Origin: an uncultured Clostridia bacterium
GTDB taxonomy: Bacteria; Bacillota; Clostridia; Christensenellales; CAG-314
DNA length: 18,917 nt
NCBI GenBank assembly: GCA_934203075.1
Contig: CAKPYT010000014.1
Coordinates: 1-18,917, forward strand
Reading direction: 5' to 3'
Shown piece by piece: positions 13,550-18,917 of the stretch. The notes beneath the pieces were generated by a model. That model saw nothing but the letters and a program-made list of their open reading frames with translations. It searched no databases and was not told the origin of the DNA. The translations under genes were made by a program, and so were the position numbers. The number at the start of each line of letters is the position of its first letter. Position 1 is the stretch's first letter.

Positions 13550-14293
13550 ATGAACCTGTGGACAAACTTTTATCAAAAACCGTGCGTGGACGCAACGGAC
13601 GGAAAATCCCTCGGCAAAGCGGTCGGCCTCGCAACGGACGAGACTTATTCCGCCCTTTCCGGCATCTGGACGGATCTCGGGTACTATCTGCCCGCCTCTG
13701 CCCTGAAACTGCGGGACGTGATTCTTTGCTCCGACGCAAAACGCGTACCGCCGCCGCTGCTCGCCCCGTTTCGCAAACCCGTAGTGGCCGGCGGCACCGA
13801 TTACGGCTCCGTAGAGGACGTTGCCTTTTCCGGCAAGCGGATTCTGCGGTTCTATACCCCGCACGGAACGTTTTCTCCGCGGCAGTTGCTCTGCGCAGGA
13901 TGCTACGTTCTGCTGCGCACCCGCCCGAAACCGATACAACAATCACAGCCGGGCAGCCCCTCCGCCGAAACGATACCGGAACAAAAAGAACTTTCCACCC
14001 CGGCGGAAACGCCCCCGCAAGAAGTTCTGCCTCCCGGGGAACCCGCTGCCCTCAAGGAAACGCCCCTGCCCGTTTCTGCCGTTTCGGGCAGCCCCGCAAG
14101 GCTTTCGTTCTGCACCTGCCGTTCCTCTGCCGAAAAATATGCATTTCTCATCGGCAAAGTATGCCGCCGCACCGTTACGGACGGGCGCAACGAAGTGTTG
14201 TTTGCCAAAAATTCCATTGTACGGCATTCTTCCCTTCTTCTGGCAGAAAAACATGGCAAGTTGCTGGAATTGGCACTTTCCTGCAAGCAATAG
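13550..14293 (+). CDS. Putative multi-PRC-barrel protein
   Basis: The 247-residue protein starts at the ATG at 13550 after AAAGGAG. I do not recognise it with certainty. Three segments have PRC-barrel-like text, that is a short D..G...G.....D strand pattern ending in a hydrophobic strand: about 12-62 (DATDGKSLGKAVGLATD ... LKLRDVIL), 80-122 (GGTDYGSVEDVAFSGKRILRFYT ... GCYVLL) and 198-245 (AFLIGKVCRRTVTDGRNEV). A Pro/Glu-rich linker occupies 127-180. No signal peptide or membrane helix is seen, so it is probably cytoplasmic. PRC-barrel proteins often bind partner proteins or RNA, but nothing here shows a partner. It is divergent from the SPFH operon and convergent with the symporter, with a bidirectional terminator between. 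Confidence 0.75.
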   Translation: MNLWTNFYQKPCVDATDGKSLGKAVGLATDETYSALSGIWTDLGYYLPASALKLRDVILCSDAKRVPPPLLAPFRKPVVAGGTDYGSVEDVAFSGKRILRFYTPHGTFSPRQLLCAGCYVLLRTRPKPIQQSQPGSPSAETIPEQKELSTPAETPPQEVLPPGEPAALKETPLPVSAVSGSPARLSFCTCRSSAEKYAFLIGKVCRRTVTDGRNEVLFAKNSIVRHSSLLLAEKHGKLLELALSCKQ

Positions 14294-14317
14294 AATTCCT
14301 CTTTCCGTTTTGCGGAC

Positions 14318-14355
14318 ATAGAAAAAACAGGGTTTCCCCTGCTTTTTCTATTTTT
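14318..14355. terminator. Bidirectional terminator between convergent genes
   Basis: ATAGAAAAA (14318-14326) and CAGGG (14328-14332) pair with CCCTG (14337-14341) and TTTTTCTAT (14343-14351) around TTTC, with one A/C mismatch. T-rich tails lie on both strands. It serves the PRC-like gene and the symporter gene. Confidence 0.85.
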
Positions 14356-14377
14356 CGAAAGTATGTTTCCCAGCGGG

Positions 14378-15808
14378 TTACGCCGCTGCTTGACGCTCTT
14401 CTTCCATTTCTTTCAGGTATTTCTCCTGAATATCCTCGTAGGCGGAAAGCATCGGAGTCAGTAATTCTCCCTTCTGCCGACGATAAAAGTTCTGCGAAAT
14501 TTTCACCACTAACCCGGAAAGTGCCACCAGCGCTATCAGGTTGGGAATTGCCATCAATGCGTTGAAAATATCCGAAAGGTTCCAAACAAATTCCACCTGC
14601 AAGATCGCGCCCAAAAAGACGATTCCGAGCGAAAGAATTTTGTACGGCAAAACGGATTTTTTGCCGAAGATGTATTGCGTAGCCGTTTCGCCATAGTACG
14701 ACCAGCTGATGACCGTTGTAAAGGCAAACAGCGGCAAAATAACGTTGAACGCAATTTCTCCTACAACGCCAAGATTGTTCTGGAAAGCCGCCAGTGCAAT
14801 GGCAGAGCCCTGGTTGACCGTCGTATCGATACGGGACGTTAAAATCATAAACGCCATCAAAGTGCAGATGATAATGGTCAAAAACACTTCAAACAAGCCC
14901 CACATTGCCTGCTTTACCGGTTCCTTCGTGTCGCTGGAGCAGTGTGCCATCACCGCACTGCCGAGGCCTGCTTCGTTGGAGAATACGCCGCGCGCCACGC
15001 CGAACCGCATCGCCTCTTTTATCGTGTAGCCGGCTACGCCGCCTGCCACTGCTTCCAGGCGAAACGCTTCGCGGAAAATCATTGCAAACACTTCCGGAAG
15101 CGCACGAATATTCATGCAAACAACGATAATCGTCATGCCGAGGAACGTCAACGCCATAAACGGCACCAGATAGGACGCCACTTTACTGATACGTTGAATT
15201 CCGCCGAGAATGACCAAAGCCGCAAGCACCGTTACGACCAGACCGGAAACCCAGGAAGGAATTTGCCAGGTCACTTCCAGCGTGTGGGAAATGCTGTTGG
15301 TTTGTGCCATATTGAACGAGAACGTTGCCCCGATACAGCACACGGAAAAAATAACGGCAAGCCATTTCCATTTCAGCCCGTTTTCGATGTAATACATCGG
15401 TCCGCCACGCATGACACCGTTTTCTCCGGGTCGGCGGAAATACAGCCCCAGGATGTTTTCGGAATACTTGGTAATCATTCCGAAAAACGCTGCAAGCCAC
15501 ATCCAGAACACTGCTCCGGCACCGCCGCTTGCAATCGCCGTAGATACCCCTACGACGCTTCCCGTGCCGACCGTTCCGGCAACGGCGGTGGCAAACGCCT
15601 CGAAAGAAGATACACTCCCCTTTTTTCTCGCGCCTTTTTGCTGTTTCATTGCGCCCAGCGTCATCGAAAAAGACTGCGGGAATTTACGCACCTGTAAAAA
15701 GCGCGTACGTACGCTCAACAAAATGCCCGTCCCCAGCAAAAGAATCAAGGTCCACGGCCACCACATGTACCCGCCGATGGCAGATACAATTTCATTCAAC
15801 TTTTCCAT
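14378..15808 (-). CDS. Sodium:alanine/glycine symporter, AGCS family
   Basis: This integral membrane transporter takes up alanine or glycine with Na+ (or H+). The 476 residues are typical for the AGCS family (DagA/AlsT/AgcS). Family-specific text is present: ATAVAGTVGTGSVVGVSTAI and GGAGAVFWMWLAAFFGM (first signature region), YSENILGLYFRR, GGPMYYIENGL, and SNEAGLGSAVMAHC (second signature). About ten or eleven hydrophobic segments are visible, starting with WTLILLLGTGILLSV. The cytosolic C-terminal tail is charged (EKYLKEMEEERQ). The ATG at 15808 follows AGAGGAG with short spacing. A good promoter lies at 15880-15908, so the gene is monocistronic. It may supply alanine for peptidoglycan or carbon and nitrogen; the exact substrate cannot be read. 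Confidence 0.94.
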   Translation of the reverse strand: MEKLNEIVSAIGGYMWWPWTLILLLGTGILLSVRTRFLQVRKFPQSFSMTLGAMKQQKGARKKGSVSSFEAFATAVAGTVGTGSVVGVSTAIASGGAGAVFWMWLAAFFGMITKYSENILGLYFRRPGENGVMRGGPMYYIENGLKWKWLAVIFSVCCIGATFSFNMAQTNSISHTLEVTWQIPSWVSGLVVTVLAALVILGGIQRISKVASYLVPFMALTFLGMTIIVVCMNIRALPEVFAMIFREAFRLEAVAGGVAGYTIKEAMRFGVARGVFSNEAGLGSAVMAHCSSDTKEPVKQAMWGLFEVFLTIIICTLMAFMILTSRIDTTVNQGSAIALAAFQNNLGVVGEIAFNVILPLFAFTTVISWSYYGETATQYIFGKKSVLPYKILSLGIVFLGAILQVEFVWNLSDIFNALMAIPNLIALVALSGLVVKISQNFYRRQKGELLTPMLSAYEDIQEKYLKEMEEERQAAA

Positions 15809-15879
15809 ATCTCCTCTTTCGTACCGAGCCTCCGGATGAGACGTTCTGTCCGTCGTACTCCGTCGGTCGAACCAAAAGT

Positions 15880-15908
15880 ATTTTACTCGTTTTTCGGGTA
15901 AGTTTCAA
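15880..15908 (-). promoter_or_regulatory. Promoter of the AGCS symporter gene
   Basis: On the minus strand TTGAAA (15908-15903), a 17-bp spacer and TAAAAT (15885-15880) lie 72 bp before the start codon. That leaves a leader of about 65 bases with no clear riboswitch or hairpin. Confidence 0.65.
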
Positions 15909-15959
15909 GTATCCTGCTCTTTCTTTTTCCGCCGCTCGCGGACTTTTTGGTTTGATGCG

Positions 15960-16463
15960 TTAGCGCAGCAAAGTATTTTTGCCCGTTTTTACGGTTTTTC
16001 CCAGATATCCGTTGGCCTCCAATGCCTGACGGACGGCATACAGATACAAGCTCGCCGTCAACGTAGCGCCGCTGAACAATTCGAAGCGTTCGCGATAAGC
16101 CGAAAAATCCGTTTGCGAATAGCTCACGGGAGAGGGCAATGCCGCAAAAACCGAAAACGGCACTCCCTCCAGAAGGCCTTGCAAGTCCCTTTCAAACGCT
16201 TCCAGCCGCAGTTCGTAAAAGGGAATCGACCCCATTTTCATGGGTTTTGTGTAATCCAGATACGCCCGCTGCACCGTTCGGGAGGCTTCGTCCACCGTCA
16301 GACGCATCGTCGCAAAAAACTCCTTCGTCTGCAAGGCCCCTTCTTCCACCGGCAAAACCAAAGAAAAATCGTATTCTATCGTTTTTCTTCTCGTCTCCGG
16401 AGCAGCGCATCCGCAAAGCAAAAGCAGTGCAATCAAAAGTAAAATCCCCGTCTTTTTTCTCAT
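15960..16463 (-). CDS. Lipoprotein with FMN-binding-like motif
   Basis: The 167-residue protein has a short positively charged start, a Leu/Ile-rich core (7-16) and the lipobox LCGC with C19 as the expected lipidated residue, so it should be anchored on the outer face of the membrane. Near the C-terminus, SGATLT (131-136) followed by an amphipathic helix (ASLYLYAVRQALEANG) resembles the end of FMN_bind domains, where the threonine of the motif is flavinylated by ApbE. The preceding part is divergent and does not show the rest of that domain clearly. AGAGGGG lies 11 bases before the ATG. It is divergent from the FakA-like gene and alone on its strand. No apbE, rnf or nqr gene is in the window, so the flavin link is tentative. 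Confidence 0.78.
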   Translation of the reverse strand: MRKKTGILLLIALLLLCGCAAPETRRKTIEYDFSLVLPVEEGALQTKEFFATMRLTVDEASRTVQRAYLDYTKPMKMGSIPFYELRLEAFERDLQGLLEGVPFSVFAALPSPVSYSQTDFSAYRERFELFSGATLTASLYLYAVRQALEANGYLGKTVKTGKNTLLR

Positions 16464-16698
16464 ACCGCAAGTATCCCCTCTTTTGCCGTCTTTAATCGTT
16501 TTTCCCGTTCGTTTTCCTCTTCGCCCGTTTGTTTTCTGAACTCTTTTTCGGATGCCGACTTTTCGTTTTGCTTCGGCCCGGCAGACGCACGAAACAAAGA
16601 CACACCGGCAGCGTTTCCGCCTTTACGGCGCCTGCCTTTCCCTTCCGGTTCCGCACACACCCTGCCGCTTTTCCTCCTTCGAAAAAGAAAAATGCCTA
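16464..16698. other. Divergent intergenic stretch, no gene seen
   Basis: This stretch between the lipoprotein start and the next promoter is pyrimidine-rich on the plus strand. No reading frame here has both a ribosome binding site and protein-like composition. I could not identify a confident promoter for the lipoprotein gene in it. Confidence 0.45.
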
Positions 16699-16727
16699 TT
16701 GCTTTTTTCTGCCGCATATGCTATACT
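16699..16727 (+). promoter_or_regulatory. Promoter of the FakA-middle-domain gene
   Basis: TTGCTT (16699-16704), a 17-bp spacer and TATACT (16722-16727) stand 40 bp before the start codon. Confidence 0.65.
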
Positions 16728-16767
16728 ACTGCTGTAGCGAAAAACTATTTTCCTTCGGAGGATCTTT

Positions 16768-17019
16768 ATGCTGGAATATAAATTCGACACTCAACTGCTT
16801 ATCGAAGGGCACGATTTGAACGACATGGCCATTCGGGATTATTTTAACAAAAATTTTGACGGGGATTGCCTCCTGGTCGTGGGAGACGACGAACTGATTA
16901 AAATTCATTTCCATACGAATTTCCCCGGTAAAGTTGTGGACTATTGCTCCTCTTTGGGCGACATTCACGATATCGTCATTGAAAACATGCAGCGTCAGGA
17001 GGACGGTCTGCAGGGGTAA
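16768..17019 (+). CDS. Small protein matching the FakA/YloV middle domain
   Basis: The 83-residue protein resembles only the middle domain of FakA/YloV, the ATP-dependent fatty acid kinase subunit of Gram-positive bacteria. Comparable text is YKFDTQLLIEGHDLND (4-19), LLVVGDDELIKIHFHTNFPGKV (35-56) and IENMQRQ (71-77). The kinase (DAK2/DhaL-like) domain and the C-terminal FakB-contacting domain are absent. The HxH pair (H47, H49) is kept. The position that is Cys in typical YloV (YGYCTEF) is Asp here (D7). GGAGG lies 6 bases before the ATG, and the gene has its own promoter and terminator, so it is an expressed gene and not a remnant. It may compete with or assist full-length FakA, or bind metal; either is inference. 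Confidence 0.8.
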   Translation: MLEYKFDTQLLIEGHDLNDMAIRDYFNKNFDGDCLLVVGDDELIKIHFHTNFPGKVVDYCSSLGDIHDIVIENMQRQEDGLQG

Positions 17020-17063
17020 TCTTTCTTTTGTCCCTACCGCTCGGTTTTTGACATCGAACGAAC

Positions 17064-17098
17064 AAAAAAGGATATTGCGTTTTGCAATATCCTTTTTC
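17064..17098. terminator. Bidirectional terminator after the FakA-like gene
   Basis: AAAAAGGATATTGC (17065-17078) pairs perfectly with GCAATATCCTTTTT (17084-17097) around GTTTT. It lies 45 bp after the stop codon. The minus-strand face also ends in six Ts and may terminate proS transcripts. Confidence 0.9.
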
Positions 17099-17221
17099 AT
17101 TTTCTATGTTTGCGTTATTCCCCGTTTTTTAAAAACTACACTTTGTTTCCGCGGCGCCTCTTCGTTGCAACGTGCGCCGGGAGCAACCGTCCCTGCCGCT
17201 TGCAAAAGCAAGCCTCCGAGC

Positions 17222-18670
17222 CTAGTAGGCGCGGGCAAAAATCATCACTTTTTCTGCCTTTTTGCCGCAGCACACGCAATGGTCGTCAAATGCAATTTCT
17301 TCAAAAGGCATCACGCGGGAGGTTGCCTGCATCAGTTCTTTGATTTTGTCCTCGCACGCGCGGTCGCCGCACCACATAGCACGGGCAAAATTGCCGCCGT
17401 TGATTGCCTCTTCCAGTTCCGAAAGGTTGTGAACCGTTTTAATACGGCTATCCCGAAACGCTTTTGCCTTCTGGAACATATGGTTTTGAATTTCTTCCAA
17501 AAGTTTTGCCACTTCGTCGGCAAGGCTATCCATCGCAAGCGTGCTCTTTTCCAGCGTATCGCGGCGAACCACGGTAACGACTCCGTTTTCGATGTCCCTG
17601 GGGCCGATCTCCAACCGCAGAGGAACCCCTTTCATCTCCCACTGATTGAACTTCCAGCCCGGGGTCTGATCGGTAAAATCCGCTTCGGCACGAATGCCTG
17701 CCGCCTGCAATTGCGCTAGAATTTCCTGCACTTTTTCGGTCACGCCGGCTTTATGCGCCGCCACCGGAATCAGAATCGTCTGAATGGGCGCCACTTTCGG
17801 CGGCAACACCAGACCGCGCTGATCCCCGTGTGCCATAATCAAAGCGCCGATCATGCGGGTGGACGTGCCCCAACTCGTTTGCCAGCAATACTTACGCGTG
17901 CCGTCCTTATCCAGAAACATGATGTTATACGCCTGCGAGAACTTTTGCCCGAAATGATGGCTCGTTCCGGCCTGCAGGGACTTTCCGTCCTGCATCATGG
18001 CCTCCATGCCGTACGTTTCTTCGGCACCTGCAAATTTTTCTTTTTCGCTTTTACGCCCGATGATCACGGGCAGCGCCAACACATTTTCCGCAAACTCTTT
18101 GTACGTCAAGAGCATATCGATGGTTTCTTTTTCCGCCTCTTCCCTTGTGGCGTGCACGGTGTGTCCTTCCTGCCACAAAAATTCGCTCGTCCGCAGGAAC
18201 GGGCGCGTCGTCTTTTCCCACCGCACTACGTTTGCCCATTGATTGTATTTTAAGGGCAAATCGCGGTAGGACTGCACCCACTTGGAATACATGCTGCAAA
18301 TAATAGTTTCGCTGGTAGGACGAATCACCAACGGTTCGCTGAGTTTTTCGCCGCCGGCAACCGTAACCATGGCAACTTCCGGCGCAAACCCTTCTACGTG
18401 TTCCGCCTCTTTTTTCAGTAAACTTTCCGGAATCAGCATCGGGAAATACATATTCTTGTGCCCGGACGCACGGAATCTGCGATTCATCTCTTCCTGAATC
18501 ACTTCCCAGATGGCGTATCCGTAAGGCCGAATCACCATCGTTCCTTTTACGGGGCCGTAGTCTGCCAACTGCGTTTTGATCACCACGTCGGTATACCATT
18601 GCGGAAAATCTTTCGTCATATCCGCAACGTCGTTTACAATGCCCTCAACCTTTTTTTGCTTTTCTTGCAT
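17222..18670 (-). CDS. proS: Prolyl-tRNA synthetase, eukaryote/archaeal-like type
   Basis: This enzyme attaches proline to tRNA-Pro. From the ATG at 18670 (MQEKQKKVEG) the protein has 482 residues, the size of the shorter type without the bacterial editing insertion. Class II motifs are visible: RPTSETIICSMYSKWV, motif 2 in RWEKTTRPFLRTSEFLWQEGHT, and motif 3 in GTSTRMIGALIMAHGDQRG. The anticodon-binding domain follows. The zinc-type C-terminal domain (CGDRACEDKIKE, CVCCGKKAEK) ends in FARAY with a terminal tyrosine, typical of this class. GGGAG precedes the ATG; the upstream TTG at 18691 lies inside the leader terminator region. Expression is probably set by the T-box leader just upstream, according to tRNA-Pro charging. 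Confidence 0.96.
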   Translation of the reverse strand: MQEKQKKVEGIVNDVADMTKDFPQWYTDVVIKTQLADYGPVKGTMVIRPYGYAIWEVIQEEMNRRFRASGHKNMYFPMLIPESLLKKEAEHVEGFAPEVAMVTVAGGEKLSEPLVIRPTSETIICSMYSKWVQSYRDLPLKYNQWANVVRWEKTTRPFLRTSEFLWQEGHTVHATREEAEKETIDMLLTYKEFAENVLALPVIIGRKSEKEKFAGAEETYGMEAMMQDGKSLQAGTSHHFGQKFSQAYNIMFLDKDGTRKYCWQTSWGTSTRMIGALIMAHGDQRGLVLPPKVAPIQTILIPVAAHKAGVTEKVQEILAQLQAAGIRAEADFTDQTPGWKFNQWEMKGVPLRLEIGPRDIENGVVTVVRRDTLEKSTLAMDSLADEVAKLLEEIQNHMFQKAKAFRDSRIKTVHNLSELEEAINGGNFARAMWCGDRACEDKIKELMQATSRVMPFEEIAFDDHCVCCGKKAEKVMIFARAY

Positions 18671-18689
18671 ATTCTCTCCCTTTCCCCAC

Positions 18690-18722
18690 AAAAAAAGCCT
18701 CGATGAAAAAAATCATCAAGGC
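18690..18722 (-). terminator. T-box regulated terminator
   Basis: On the minus strand GCCTTGATGA (18722-18713) pairs with TCATCGAGGC (18706-18697), with one G-U pair, around six Ts, followed by seven Ts (18696-18690). The proS ribosome binding site lies just downstream. Confidence 0.9.
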
Positions 18723-18905
18723 AAAATGCAGGTACCACTTGAAATCATACTCGTTGCGCAGCAATAACGGGCTGCTCCCGAAGCGGTTCTTCCCGCCCGA
18801 CCGTGAAACGCTCGGTTCACGCCCGCCGCTTCTTTCCTCACACCGGCCGGAAAGTCTCTGAAAAGCGCACGTACGCTACTGTTTCGTTCATTTGGTTTTC
18901 TGTAA
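18690..18905 (-). promoter_or_regulatory. T-box leader (tRNA-Pro sensing) of proS
   Basis: The minus-strand leader of proS contains the T-box core AAGTGGTACC (18740-18731) before a terminator hairpin. Its 5' part has stem I features: an AGAG segment, a GGTGTGAGG distal region, and GAACCG, where GAA followed by CCG (18815-18813) fits a specifier loop reading a proline codon. In this class, uncharged tRNA pairs with the specifier and the T-box bulge and prevents termination. The specifier call is from position and context and was not folded by computation. Confidence 0.88.
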
Positions 18906-18907
18906 GT

Positions 18908-18913
18908 ACCATA
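18908..18913 (-). promoter_or_regulatory. Possible extended -10 of the proS leader
   Basis: TATGGT on the minus strand, preceded by TGC, would make an extended -10 box with transcription starting near 18901. The -35 region would lie beyond the window edge, so this stays tentative. Confidence 0.35.
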
Positions 18914-18917
18914 GCAC

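Noticed and set aside
13558..14565. 335-codon plus-strand frame overlapping the PRC-like gene
   Set aside because: It is shifted one frame from the gene that has the ribosome binding site, runs through the bidirectional terminator into the symporter gene, and is Arg-rich as shadow frames are.
15909..15959. TCCGC/GCGGA hairpin between the lipoprotein and symporter genes as the lipoprotein terminator
   Set aside because: On the minus strand it is followed by As, not Ts; only the plus-strand face has a short T-run, and no plus-strand gene ends there.
17100..17221. Inverted repeats after proS (GGCGC...GCGCC, and GCTTGC/GCAAGC near 17198-17213) as its terminator
   Set aside because: No T-tract follows them on the minus strand; the hairpin at 17065-17097 is a better candidate.

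Overview
The window looks like chromosomal DNA of a Gram-positive bacterium, most likely a Clostridia-type Firmicute, perhaps from an uncultured gut lineage. This is inferred from a T-box leader in front of proS, strong AGGAGG-type ribosome binding sites, many TTGACA/TATAAT promoters, A-tract/T-tract intrinsic terminators, an AGCS alanine symporter, a GatB/YqeY-type protein and a lipobox lipoprotein. No rRNA, tRNA, insertion sequence, CRISPR array or integrase was seen. Finer taxonomy cannot be read from the sequence alone.

Layout, left to right. 1-1245: a minus-strand operon of two proteins built almost wholly of zinc ribbons (the second runs off the left edge), with its own consensus promoter. 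1262-4500: a minus-strand dnaB-glnS operon (replicative helicase, glutaminyl-tRNA synthetase). 4542-6243: a single-gene unit with promoter and terminator, encoding a phage-tail-fibre-like collagen repeat protein in an otherwise housekeeping setting. 6465-9184: a minus-strand operon of a stand-alone GlmU-type acetyltransferase, galU and galE, pointing to sugar-nucleotide supply for the cell envelope. 9259-9835: a monocistronic gatB/yqeY-like gene. 10143-10772: a small XRE repressor gene divergent from a zinc-ribbon membrane protein gene; a perfect 22-bp palindrome fills the latter's promoter. 10983-13485: a minus-strand operon of an SPFH protein with C-terminal zinc ribbons, a zinc-ribbon membrane protein and a DUF1858 redox protein, resembling part of the Bacillus ydjGHI membrane-stress set. 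13550-14355: a plus-strand gene with PRC-barrel-like segments, converging on an AGCS-family symporter gene (14378-15908). 15960-16463: a lipoprotein with a possible flavinylation motif. 16699-17097: an 83-residue protein matching only the middle domain of fatty-acid kinase FakA. 17222-18917: proS with its T-box leader.

Two themes stand out. Five separate proteins carry zinc ribbons, in three transcription units. Several genes encode single domains normally found inside larger proteins: the GlmU C-terminal half, the FakA middle domain and a BppU-like N-terminus on a collagen stalk. The most testable unit is the XRE repressor/operator/zinc-ribbon membrane protein locus. The most unusual gene is the orphan tail-fibre-like collagen protein.
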